Below, one piece after another: positions 45,618 to 53,247 of a stretch of 64,000 nt of DNA; the stretch's first letter is position 1, and every line of letters begins with the position of its first letter. The notes under the pieces are model-generated. The model was not told the origin of the DNA and ran no database searches. It worked only from the letters and a program-made list of their open reading frames with translations. The DNA comes from VRUE01 sp963812335 (lineage in GTDB: Bacteria > Actinomycetota > Thermoleophilia > Solirubrobacterales > 70-9). The stretch spans positions 62,001 through 126,000 of the forward strand of contig CAWEUU010000004.1 in assembly GCA_963812335.1 (NCBI GenBank). Direction: 5' to 3'. The position numbers and the translations under genes are program-made.

Positions 45618-46208
45618 ATGCAGCCGATGAGCGGAGGCTGGCGACTCTGGTGGGCGAAGCGGCGCTGGTACGAGCGCAACCGGCGGCCGCTGCGCCGCTG
45701 GCGGCTGGCCCGGCACGCCGCCCGCGGTGATTTCTTCATCCGCAGGCCGGTCGAGGGCGAGGTGCTGGAGGCGCTCGACGAGGGTCGGCTGACGATCGGT
45801 CCGGGCACCCTGCTTGAGCCCGGCTGCTGGCTGACCCTGGCGCCCGAGGCGCGGATCGAGATCGGCGAGGGCTGCTTCCTCAACCGCAACACGATGCTCG
45901 CCGCCTACGAGCGGATCGAGATCGGCGACCACACGATGTTTGCCAACGGCTGCTTCGTCGGCGACGGCGAGCACCGCTTCGACGACCCTGACACGCCGGT
46001 CACCTGGCAGGGCTTCAGCAGCAACGGGCCGGTGAGGATCGGAGCCAACTGCTGGTTCGGGGTCAACTGCGTCGTCACCAGCGGCGTCGAGATCGGCGAG
46101 CGCTGCGTGATCGGCGCCAACTCGGTGGTCACCCGGGACATTCCCGCCGGCTCGATCGCCGCAGGCGCCCCGGCCCGTGTGATCAAGGCCATACAGTTCC
46201 GCAACTGA
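45618..46208 (+). CDS. Left-handed beta-helix (hexapeptide) acetyltransferase
   Basis: This 196-residue protein has an amino-terminal basic segment and then hexapeptide repeats (IEIGEGCFLNRNTMLAAY, VRIGANCWFGVNCVVTSGVE, IGERCVIGANSVVTRDIP, SIAAGAPARVIKAI). The final AGAPARVIK is typical of maltose/galactoside acetyltransferase-like enzymes using acetyl-CoA. The acceptor is unknown. Start codons at 45618 or 45627 are both possible; neither has a clear Shine-Dalgarno. Confidence 0.8.
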   Translation: MQPMSGGWRLWWAKRRWYERNRRPLRRWRLARHAARGDFFIRRPVEGEVLEALDEGRLTIGPGTLLEPGCWLTLAPEARIEIGEGCFLNRNTMLAAYERIEIGDHTMFANGCFVGDGEHRFDDPDTPVTWQGFSSNGPVRIGANCWFGVNCVVTSGVEIGERCVIGANSVVTRDIPAGSIAAGAPARVIKAIQFRN

Positions 46209-46259
46209 GCCTGCCTATACTTCGTTTCTCGGCCGTGACCCCGAAGGGCATGGACCAGG

Positions 46260-47162
46260 ATGAGCCTCGTACTGACTGAGCAATCGCACGCAAGAGACGG
46301 CGTGACTTTCGTCCGCGCGAAGGGCGAATTGCGCGCGACCCTGGCCGTGGCGCGCCGCGAGGGCCGCTCGGTCGGCCTGGTGCCGACGATGGGCTACCTG
46401 CACGAAGGGCACCTCTCACTGCTACGCGCCGCCAGCGCGGGGTGCGATCTGGTCGTGATGAGCCTCTTCGTCAACCCGACCCAGTTCGGCCCAGACGAGG
46501 ATCTCGACCGCTACCCGCGCGACGAGCGGCGCGACGCCGAGCTCGCCGCCGAGGCCGGTGTCGACCTGATCTACGCCCCGCCGGTCGAGGAGGTCTACCC
46601 CGATGGCTTCGCGACCACGGTCGCGGTCGAGGGCCTGACCGAGGTCCTCTGCGGCGATCCGGCCCGGCGCGGCCCGGAGCACTTCCGCGGTGTCGCCACC
46701 GTTGTCGCCAAGCTGCTGGGCAGCGTCCAGCCCGACGTCGCCTACTTCGGCCGCAAGGACGCGCAGCAGGTCGCCGTGATCCGCCGCATGGTGCGTGATC
46801 TCGACATCCCGGTGCGGATCGAGGCGCTGCCGATCGTGCGCGAGCCCGACGGCCTGGCGATGAGCTCGCGGAACGCCTACCTGAGCGACGCCGAGCGCGC
46901 CCGGTCGACGGCGCTCTCGCGGGCGCTCGGCGCCGTCGAGCGGGTCGCCCGCGAGGGCTCACTCAGCGCCGCGCTGGCGGCCGGGCGGCACGAGCTGGAG
47001 CAGGCCGGGATCGAGCCCGAGTACCTCGAGGCCCGCGACGCCGAGACCCTGGAGCCGCTCAGCGAACTCGGCCCCCGGCCGATCCTCGTCGCCGTCGCCG
47101 CCCAGGTCGGCCCGGCGCGCCTGATCGACAACGTGGAACTTCCAAAAAAAGAGGAGGCGTGA
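46260..47162 (+). CDS. panC: Pantothenate synthetase
   Basis: This 300-residue enzyme joins pantoate and beta-alanine with ATP. Motifs: VPTMGYLHEGHLSLLRAA (HxGH), VVMSLFVNPTQFGPDEDL, FGRKDAQQVAVIRRMVRDL, and MSSRNAYLS (KMSKS-like region). The leader holds TATACT at 46216-46221 about 40 nt upstream. First gene of panC-panD-panB; the stop overlaps the panD ATG. Confidence 0.95.
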   Translation: MSLVLTEQSHARDGVTFVRAKGELRATLAVARREGRSVGLVPTMGYLHEGHLSLLRAASAGCDLVVMSLFVNPTQFGPDEDLDRYPRDERRDAELAAEAGVDLIYAPPVEEVYPDGFATTVAVEGLTEVLCGDPARRGPEHFRGVATVVAKLLGSVQPDVAYFGRKDAQQVAVIRRMVRDLDIPVRIEALPIVREPDGLAMSSRNAYLSDAERARSTALSRALGAVERVAREGSLSAALAAGRHELEQAGIEPEYLEARDAETLEPLSELGPRPILVAVAAQVGPARLIDNVELPKKEEA

Positions 47163-47557
47163 TGCAGAGGCAGATGCTCAAGTCCAAGATCCACCGCGCG
47201 ACGGTGACCGATTGCGACGTCGACTACATCGGCAGCATCACGGTCGACACCAAGCTGATGGCGGAAGCCGACCTGATCACCAACGAGCAGGTCCACGTCT
47301 GGGACATCGACAACGGGGCCCGCTTCGTCACCTACGTGATCGACGGCGAGCGCGGCTCGGGCACGATGCAGGTCAATGGCGCCGCCGCCCACCTGACCCG
47401 GCCCGGCCACAAGATCATCGTCGCCTCATTCGGCGCCTACGACGAGAGCGACCTCGAGGCCTACTCCCCGGTCGTCGTCCACGTCGACGACGACAACGCC
47501 TCGGTCGCGGTTGACAGCCACCCCGAGGTGCTGCTCACCCCGCAGGTGGTCCTATGA
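47162..47557 (+). CDS. panD: Aspartate 1-decarboxylase (pyruvoyl enzyme)
   Basis: This 131-residue proenzyme makes beta-alanine from aspartate. The self-cleavage site is YIGSITVD, between Gly24 and Ser25, giving the pyruvoyl group. MLKSKIHRATVTDCDVDYIG and NGAAAHLTRPGHKIIVASFG are the usual blocks. The ATG at 47162 is preceded by GAGGAGG. The carboxy end overlaps the 8-bp direct repeat described below. Confidence 0.95.
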   Translation: MQRQMLKSKIHRATVTDCDVDYIGSITVDTKLMAEADLITNEQVHVWDIDNGARFVTYVIDGERGSGTMQVNGAAAHLTRPGHKIIVASFGAYDESDLEAYSPVVVHVDDDNASVAVDSHPEVLLTPQVVL

Positions 47558-47629
47558 GCGCGGTAGTGACCGAACGTCCATATCTGATTCCCCGTGAGGG
47601 AACGACGCGGGAAGATTTGTCATGAGCGC
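47554..47629 (+). repeat. Short insertion-like repeat at panD-panB junction with 8-bp direct repeats
   Basis: ATGAGCGC occurs at 47554-47561, overlapping the panD stop as ATGA, and again at 47622-47629 as the panB start. The 60 nt between contain the core GACCGAACGTC-n-A-n-ATCTGATTC also found in uvrA. The layout fits insertion of a small element with an 8-bp target duplication into an original ATGA overlap. A 23-codon frame (47554-47625) crosses it, with no sign of function. Confidence 0.55.
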
Positions 47630-48530
47630 CGCCGAGCGCAGGCCGGTGACGCTGCCGCGCCTGGCCGAGATGGAGGCGGCCGGCGAGCCGATCGTGATGG
47701 TGACCGCCTACGACTACCCCTCGGCCCGCGTCGCCGAGGAGGCCGGCGTCGATCTCGTCCTGGTCGGCGACACGGCGGCGATGGTTGTGCTCGGTTACCC
47801 CGGCACCGAGACGGTCTCGATGGACGAGATGATCATGCTCGGCAAGGCCGTGCGCCGCGGCGTGAGGACGCCGCTGATGGTCGGCGACATGCCGATGGGC
47901 AGCTACGAGGCGAGCAACGAGCTCGCCGTGCAGAGCGCTCAGCGCCTGGTCAAGGAGACCGGCTGCCAGGTCGTCAAGCTGGAGGCGGGGGGGACCTCGG
48001 TTGAGCGCGCTCGGGCGATCGTCCGCGCCGGCATCCCGGTTATGGGCCACGTCGGCCTCACCCCGCAGACGGCGACTGCGCTCGGCGGCTACAAGACGCA
48101 GGGCAAGACCGCGCAGGGGGCGATCCAGCTGCTCGAGGAGGCGCTGGCGCTGCAGTCGGTCGGCTGCTTCGCGATCGTATTCGAGGCGGTGCCGGCCGCA
48201 ATCGCCGCGGAGATCGCGGGCAGGCTCGAGGTGCCGGCGATCGGCATCGGCGCCGGCGGCGGGACCGCCGGCCAGGTGCTCGTCTACCACGACCTGCTCG
48301 GGATCACCACCGGCCGCTCGCCGAAGTTCGTCAAGCGCTACGCCGAGATCCACGCGGCGATGGTCGACGGCGTCGCCGGCTACGTCGAGGACGTGCGCAG
48401 CGGGCGCTTCCCCGAGGAGGAGCACACCTACGCGGTCGAGCCCGAAGAGCTGACCGCGTTCCGCCTCTACATGGAGCAGAAGGACGGCCTCGGCTCGCAG
48501 CAGGCGTGGGAGTGGGAGCCGCTGCCGTAG
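47622..48530 (+). CDS. panB: Ketopantoate hydroxymethyltransferase
   Basis: This 302-residue TIM-barrel enzyme forms ketopantoate from ketoisovalerate and methylene-tetrahydrofolate. Motifs: VMVTAYDYPSARVAEEAGVD, VLVGDTAAMVVLGYPGTE, the metal ligand region VGDMPMGSYE, MGHVGLTPQT, and VPAIGIGAGGGTAGQVLVYH. Together with panC and panD it covers pantothenate synthesis except panE/ilvC. Confidence 0.95.
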   Translation: MSAAERRPVTLPRLAEMEAAGEPIVMVTAYDYPSARVAEEAGVDLVLVGDTAAMVVLGYPGTETVSMDEMIMLGKAVRRGVRTPLMVGDMPMGSYEASNELAVQSAQRLVKETGCQVVKLEAGGTSVERARAIVRAGIPVMGHVGLTPQTATALGGYKTQGKTAQGAIQLLEEALALQSVGCFAIVFEAVPAAIAAEIAGRLEVPAIGIGAGGGTAGQVLVYHDLLGITTGRSPKFVKRYAEIHAAMVDGVAGYVEDVRSGRFPEEEHTYAVEPEELTAFRLYMEQKDGLGSQQAWEWEPLP

Positions 48531-48547
48531 CGCCTAGCATTGGCCCG

Positions 48548-49222
48548 GTGACCGCCGCGGAGCGCCGGGAGAAGCTGGTCGAGCTATACAGGGAGGTCCA
48601 GGCCTGCACCAGGTGCCCGCTGCACGAGACGCGGACCGAGGCGGTGTTCGGGGCGGGCGCCGCCGACGCCGAGGTGATGTTCGTCGGCGAGGCGCCGGGG
48701 GCCGAGGAGGACCGCCAGGGGCTGCCTTTCGTCGGCCGCGCCGGGCAGCTGCTCAACCAGCTGCTGGAAGGGATCGGGCTCTCACGCGAGGATGTCTTCA
48801 TTGCCAACGTGCTGAAGAGCAGGCCGCCGGGCAACCGCGACCCGCAGCCGGGCGAGATCGAGGCCTGCCGTCCCTACCTGTTCGAGCAGGTGCGGCTGAT
48901 CGAGCCGCGGGTCGTCTGCACCCTGGGCAACTTCGCGACCAAGCTGCTGAGCGGCAACCCGACCGGGATCACCAGGGTGCGGGGGACCCCGCAGCTGCAC
49001 GAGCTCGGCGGCCGGCCGGTCTTCCTGCTGCCGCTCTTCCACCCGGCGGCGGCGCTGCGCACGCCGGCGGTGAAGGAGACGCTGCGCGCCGACATCGAGC
49101 TGCTGCCGCAGCTGCTCGACGGGCCGGCCCCCGGCGCGCCAGAGCCCGTCGAGGGAGACGAGGCCGAGGCGCCCGACCCCGAGCCGCCGCCACCCGCCGA
49201 CCAGCTCGACATCCTCGGTTGA
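48548..49222 (+). CDS. Type 4 (Fe-S) uracil-DNA glycosylase
   Basis: This 224-residue base-excision enzyme removes uracil from DNA. Motif A GEAPGAEEDRQGLPFVGRAG and motif B HPAAAL are intact. CTRC, EACRPY and VVCTLGN give four Cys for a 4Fe-4S cluster, typical of family 4. The Pro/Glu-rich tail from about residue 190 ends ADQLDILG. The GTG at 48548 has TAGCAT 7 nt upstream, a likely leaderless start. Confidence 0.9.
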   Translation: MTAAERREKLVELYREVQACTRCPLHETRTEAVFGAGAADAEVMFVGEAPGAEEDRQGLPFVGRAGQLLNQLLEGIGLSREDVFIANVLKSRPPGNRDPQPGEIEACRPYLFEQVRLIEPRVVCTLGNFATKLLSGNPTGITRVRGTPQLHELGGRPVFLLPLFHPAAALRTPAVKETLRADIELLPQLLDGPAPGAPEPVEGDEAEAPDPEPPPPADQLDILG

Positions 49223-49224
49223 GC

Positions 49225-49656
49225 GTGGAGAGGAGCGAGAGCGGCTCCGCGGCGGAGACCGAGGCCGTCGGCGCGAAGCTCGCCGCCGGGCTCGGCCCAG
49301 GTGACGTGGTCGTGATCAGCGGCGAGATCGGCGCCGGCAAGACGACGCTGATCCGCGGCGCCTGCCGGGCGCTCGGCGTGACCGGGCCGGTCACCTCTCC
49401 GACCTTCACGATCGGCCAGCGCTACGGCGGGCGGCTGCCGGTATCCCACCTCGACCTCTACCGGCTCGGCGGCATCGACGCCGAGGACCCGGCGCTGCTC
49501 GACGATTATCTCGATCCGGGCTCGGTCGCCTTCGTCGAGTGGCCGGCGGTGGCCGCGGCCGAGCTCGCGGGGAAGCGCACGATCGCGGTGCGGATGAGCC
49601 ACCTGGGCGGCGACCGGCGTCGAATCGAAATCGCGAGCGCATCGGCGCCCCGGTAG
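49225..49656 (+). CDS. tsaE: tRNA threonylcarbamoyl-adenosine biosynthesis ATPase TsaE
   Basis: This protein of about 143 residues has Walker A GEIGAGKTTLIRG, SPTFTIGQRY and HLDLYRLGG followed by EWP. TsaE supports the TsaB-TsaD complex that makes t6A37 in tRNA. The GTG at 49225 is chosen; a TTG at 49219 overlaps the UDG stop and is also possible. Its partners tsaB and tsaD follow within 2 kb. Confidence 0.88.
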   Translation: MERSESGSAAETEAVGAKLAAGLGPGDVVVISGEIGAGKTTLIRGACRALGVTGPVTSPTFTIGQRYGGRLPVSHLDLYRLGGIDAEDPALLDDYLDPGSVAFVEWPAVAAAELAGKRTIAVRMSHLGGDRRRIEIASASAPR

Positions 49657-49726
49657 GCGTGTTTCGGAGGCAGGTGCTCTCGATAGCATCGCGGCCACGC
49701 ACGCAATCGAAGGAGGGAAGCGGTCG

Positions 49727-50137
49727 ATGAAGGGACTGAAGACGCTGATGGCGATCGGGTTGGGGGTGGCGCTGCTTGTCAGCGCGGCGCCCGCGACCGC
49801 CCAGGGCGCCGCTTTCCGCCACTACGTCGCCTGCGGCCTGTCCCAGAAGGCAAAGCCGTCCCACCTCTGCCAGAAGCCGCGCAAAAAGGGCGCCTTCTTC
49901 CGCAGCAATCGAGCCGACGTCTTCTACACCGTCTGCGTCAAATTCCCGACTCGCAAAAACCTCTGCGCGCCCAGGCAGGAAGCGGTCAAGGGGACGCTCT
50001 ACGTCAACAAGATCACCTCGAACATTCCGGGGCGCCACCGGGTCACCTGGTTCGTCAGGGGCAAGCGGGTCGGGTTGTTCGTTCTCTACGTCCCAGAGCG
50101 CAACGGCAAGCGGAACCAGAAGCGGCGCGGGAAGTAG
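49727..50137 (+). CDS. Small secreted basic protein, unknown
   Basis: This 136-residue protein has a clear signal peptide (LMAIGLGVALLVSAAPATAQG) and a mature part rich in Lys/Arg with four Cys (YVACGLS, SHLCQK, YTVCVKF, NLCAPRQ), probably two disulfides. The end is strongly basic. A strong GAAGGAGGG ribosome site lies 11-12 nt before the ATG. It stands between tsaE and tsaB, which is unusual for a secreted protein. I do not recognise the family. Confidence 0.72.
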   Translation: MKGLKTLMAIGLGVALLVSAAPATAQGAAFRHYVACGLSQKAKPSHLCQKPRKKGAFFRSNRADVFYTVCVKFPTRKNLCAPRQEAVKGTLYVNKITSNIPGRHRVTWFVRGKRVGLFVLYVPERNGKRNQKRRGK

Positions 50138-50144
50138 CACCGCG

Positions 50145-50852
50145 CTGACCGTCGTCGGCTTCGACACTGCGACCGGCGACACCGCTGTCGCCGCGCTGCG
50201 CGGCGAGGAGGTCCTGCACGAGGCGACGATCGGCCTCTCCGAGAAGGGGGGGCCACAGCACACGACGGCGCTGCTCGGCGAGGTCGAGCGCGCCGCCGCG
50301 GCGGCCGGCGGCTGGGGGGGCGTCGAGCGGATCGCGGTCGGGATCGGCCCCGGCACCTTCACCGGCCTGCGCGTCGGCATCGCCACGGCGCGGGCGCTGG
50401 CGCTGAGCCGGGGCTTGCCGCTCAGCGGGGTCGGCACGCTCGACGCGCTGGCGGCGGGCATTGCCGAGGTCGCGGCCGGTCGGCCCTGCCTGGCCGTGAT
50501 CGACGCCCGTCGGGGCGAGGTCGCGGCGGCGCTCTACGCCGCCGGGGGGGAGCGGCTCTGGGGCCCGGAGTTGAGCACGCCCGCGGCGCTCGCAGAAGGT
50601 CTGGCGGAGTTGCCGGAGACGGCTCTGTGCGGCGGATCGGGCGCGGTACGATTTCGTCAGCAGCTGACCGATCGGGCGGTCGAGATCCCGGACGACGCCG
50701 ACCCCGTGCATCGCGTAGCCGCGCGCCAGATCTGCGCGCTGGCGGCTGGCGGCACAGGCGAGGAGGAGTCCGCCTCCGTTGCCCCGATCTATCTGAGGCC
50801 CCCCGATGCGGAGCAGTGGCGTGAGCGAGACTCTCTCAAAGCAGCCGAGTGA
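50145..50852 (+). CDS. tsaB: tRNA threonylcarbamoyl-adenosine biosynthesis protein TsaB
   Basis: This ASKHA-fold partner of TsaD has the opening VVGFDTATGDTAVAALRG, then IAVGIGPGTFTGLRVGIATA and CLAVIDARRGEVAAALY. It has about 235 residues. No ATG, GTG or TTG is available near the conserved start; the first plausible codon is a CTG at 50145. A non-canonical start or a small sequence error is implied. It overlaps rimI at the end. Confidence 0.85.
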   Translation: MTVVGFDTATGDTAVAALRGEEVLHEATIGLSEKGGPQHTTALLGEVERAAAAAGGWGGVERIAVGIGPGTFTGLRVGIATARALALSRGLPLSGVGTLDALAAGIAEVAAGRPCLAVIDARRGEVAAALYAAGGERLWGPELSTPAALAEGLAELPETALCGGSGAVRFRQQLTDRAVEIPDDADPVHRVAARQICALAAGGTGEEESASVAPIYLRPPDAEQWRERDSLKAAE

Positions 50853-51291
50853 CGTAGGCGGTGAGCAGCCGGTGAGGCGGCTCGCCTACAGCGATCTGCC
50901 GGCCGTGGTCGCGATCGAGCGGCGCTCCTTCCCGTCGCCGTGGTCGCTCGCGATGTTCGTGCTCGAGCTCTCCAAGCCCTCCGGCATCTGCCTCGCCGCG
51001 ATCCAGGGCGAGGAGCTGCTCGGCTACCTGGTCTGCTCGCGCTACGACCGCGTCTGGCACCTGATGAACGTCGCCGTCGCCCCCGACAGGCGGCGCCACG
51101 GCATCGCCAGCAGGCTGATCGGGCAGCTGATTGCCGAGACCGCCGGCGCCCTGCCGGTCACGCTCGAGGTGCGTGTCTCCAACCACGACGCGGTCGCGAT
51201 GTACGAGAAGCTGGGCTTCCGATCTGCCGGAGTGCGTCCGCGCTACTACCAGGACAACGGCGAGGACGCCCTGATCATGTGGCTGGACTGA
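50821..51291 (+). CDS. rimI: Ribosomal protein alanine N-acetyltransferase (RimI-type GNAT)
   Basis: This GNAT protein has about 156 residues: AIERRSFPSPWSLAMFVLEL, the acetyl-CoA loop VAPDRRRHGIASRLIGQLI, and MYEKLGFRSAGVRPRYYQDNGEDALIM at the end. RimI acetylates the amino terminus of ribosomal protein S18 and is often encoded between tsaB and tsaD, as here. I use the GTG at 50821 (GGAG 8 nt upstream); a GTG at 50872 would avoid the tsaB overlap. Confidence 0.88.
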   Translation: MSETLSKQPSDVGGEQPVRRLAYSDLPAVVAIERRSFPSPWSLAMFVLELSKPSGICLAAIQGEELLGYLVCSRYDRVWHLMNVAVAPDRRRHGIASRLIGQLIAETAGALPVTLEVRVSNHDAVAMYEKLGFRSAGVRPRYYQDNGEDALIMWLD

Positions 51292-51301
51292 GGGCGCGAG
51301 G

Positions 51302-52312
51302 ATGATCCTCGCGATCGAGACCTCCTGCGACGACACCTGCGCCGCGGTCGTCGACGGCGCTGAGATCCTCGCCAACACGATCTCCTCGCAGGACGAGGCG
51401 CACGCCAGGTTCGGCGGGATCGTGCCCGAGGTCGCCTCGCGCCACCACCTCGAGCTGACCGCGCCCGTGGTCGAGTCTGCCCTCGCGGAAGCAGGGGTGA
51501 CGCTGGACCAGGTCGAGGCCGTCGCGGTCACCGCCGGGCCAGGCCTGATCGGTGCGCTGCTGGTCGGCCTCAGCACGGCGAAGGCGATCGCCGCGCCGCG
51601 CAAGCTGCCGCTGATCCCGGTCGACCACCTGCAGGGCCACGTCGCCGCAAACTTCCTTGCTCCCGAGCCGCTCGAGCCGCCCTTTCTCTGCCTCCTTGCC
51701 AGCGGTGGCCACACGCTGCTGGCCGGCGTCCGCGACCACAGCGGCCATGAAGTGCTCGGCCAGACCCTCGACGATGCTGCCGGCGAGGCCTTCGACAAGG
51801 TCGCCCGCCTGCTCGGGCTCGGCTTCCCCGGTGGACCGGCGCTGCAGAAGCTTGCCGAGGACGGCGACCCGGAGGCATTCAAGCTGCCGGTGGCGATGGC
51901 GCGCGACCCGGGCCTCGACTTCAGCTTCAGCGGCCTGAAGACGGCAATGGTCTACCTCTGCCGTGATCTCGGCGAGGACGGCGTGCGCGAGCGCCGCGCC
52001 GACCTCGCGGCGAGCTTCCAGATGGCGGCGGTCGGCCAGCTGACCGCGAAACTGAAGCGGGCGCTGAAGCGCGGCGATTGGGGGGCGGTCGCGCTCGGCG
52101 GCGGCGTTGCCGCCAACGGACCGCTGCGCGAGGCGGTGGCGGCGCTCTGCGAGGAGCGCGGCCTGCGGCTCAAGCTGGTGCCACTGCTGCTCTGCACCGA
52201 CAACGCCGCGATGATCGCCTCGGCGGCGCGCTTCGCGCCGGCGCTGCCCTACCCGGAGTACCTGACCTACGACGCCTTCCCCAGCAGCCGCCCGCCGGTG
52301 CCGGCCCCGTGA
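51302..52312 (+). CDS. tsaD: tRNA threonylcarbamoyltransferase TsaD
   Basis: This 336-residue enzyme transfers threonylcarbamoyl from the adenylate to A37 of ANN-decoding tRNAs. Motifs: ILAIETSCDDTCAAVV, the metal-binding PVDHLQGHVAANF (His-x3-His), LLASGGHTLL, DDAAGEAFDKVARLLGLGFP, and ALGGGVAANGPLRE. GCGAGG precedes the ATG. The end overlaps the glutaredoxin-like gene. Confidence 0.95.
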   Translation: MILAIETSCDDTCAAVVDGAEILANTISSQDEAHARFGGIVPEVASRHHLELTAPVVESALAEAGVTLDQVEAVAVTAGPGLIGALLVGLSTAKAIAAPRKLPLIPVDHLQGHVAANFLAPEPLEPPFLCLLASGGHTLLAGVRDHSGHEVLGQTLDDAAGEAFDKVARLLGLGFPGGPALQKLAEDGDPEAFKLPVAMARDPGLDFSFSGLKTAMVYLCRDLGEDGVRERRADLAASFQMAAVGQLTAKLKRALKRGDWGAVALGGGVAANGPLREAVAALCEERGLRLKLVPLLLCTDNAAMIASAARFAPALPYPEYLTYDAFPSSRPPVPAP

Positions 52313-52617
52313 GCATTCAGCTGGTTCTCTACGGCCGGCCGAGCTGCCACCTCTGCGAGCAGGCGCTCGAGCAGCTGGTCGAGCTCCATCGCGAGGGCTA
52401 CGAGTTCGAGCTGCACGAGGTCGACATCGAGAGCGACGACGGGCTGCTACGGGCGATGCTCGAGCGCATCCCGGTGCTCGAGCTGAACGGCGAGACGATC
52501 TCGGAGCTGGCATTGGACCAAACCTCCGTTCGTGCGCGGCTCGATACTGTGGTGGCCGATGATCGATCCGGCGGTGGAGGAGTTCGCAGTGCCCGGTGGG
52601 CTGACCGGCGACGGTGA
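52309..52617 (+). CDS. Glutaredoxin-like (DUF836) protein
   Basis: This 102-residue thioredoxin-fold protein has the redox motif SCHLC in LVLYGRPSCHLCEQAL, a VDIESDDGLL segment and cis-Pro region RIPVLELNG. It probably serves in thiol redox exchange; the partner is unknown. The GTG start overlaps the tsaD stop. The last 20 residues overlap the rex start in another frame. Confidence 0.78.
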   Translation: MSIQLVLYGRPSCHLCEQALEQLVELHREGYEFELHEVDIESDDGLLRAMLERIPVLELNGETISELALDQTSVRARLDTVVADDRSGGGGVRSARWADRRR

Positions 52618-53230
52618 GCGCCTCTCGCTTGGCGTCGCCGCGCGCCTCTCGCGCTACCTGCAGGTGTTGACGCAGGCGCGCAAGATGGGCCGCGAGACGA
52701 TCTCCTCGCAGGAACTCTCGGAATACACGCACATCAACCCGACCCAGATTCGCCGCGACCTCTCCGGCTTCGGAAAGTTCGGCAAGCGCGGCGTGGGCTA
52801 CAAGGTCGACTCACTGGTCGCCGAGATCCGCAAGATCCTGCGCACCTCGGGCCAGCACAACATCGCCCTCTTCGGCGCCGGCAACCTCGGCCAGGCGATT
52901 GCCAGCTCCGACATCTTCGCCGACCACGGCTTCGAGGTAGTCGCCATGTTCGACATCGACCCGTCGGTGGTGGGCACACAGGTCGGCAGCCTGCAGGTGC
53001 GCGACTTCGCCGAGCTCGAGGCGGTCGTCTCCGAGCAGGAGATCGTCGTCGGCGTGCTCGCAGTTCCCCCCGCCGCAGCGCAGGCCGTCGCCGACCGCCT
53101 GGTCGAGGCCGGCGTGAGGGTCATCTTCAACTACTCCGAGCAGTTGCTGCAGGTGCCGCCGGAGGTCACCGTGCACACCTCCAGCCCCGCGGTCGACCTG
53201 CTCTACGCGCTCTACTTCTACCTGACCTGA
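52559..53230 (+). CDS. rex: Redox-sensing transcriptional repressor Rex
   Basis: This 223-residue repressor has an amino-terminal winged helix (ISSQELSEYTHINPTQIRRD, SGFGKFGKRGVGY) and a Rossmann NADH-sensing domain (IALFGAGNLGQAIASS, FDIDPSVVGTQVG), plus a carboxy-terminal swapped helix. It senses the NADH/NAD+ ratio. It follows the glutaredoxin-like gene with overlap. No ROP operator was located with confidence in the window. Confidence 0.93.
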   Translation: MIDPAVEEFAVPGGLTGDGERLSLGVAARLSRYLQVLTQARKMGRETISSQELSEYTHINPTQIRRDLSGFGKFGKRGVGYKVDSLVAEIRKILRTSGQHNIALFGAGNLGQAIASSDIFADHGFEVVAMFDIDPSVVGTQVGSLQVRDFAELEAVVSEQEIVVGVLAVPPAAAQAVADRLVEAGVRVIFNYSEQLLQVPPEVTVHTSSPAVDLLYALYFYLT

Positions 53231-53247
53231 GAAGGAGCTCAATCCCA

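Noticed and set aside
47554..47625. A 23-codon frame between panD and panB as a leader peptide gene
   Set aside because: It arises from the ATGA overlap plus the inserted repeat and shows no codon bias or ribosome site of its own.
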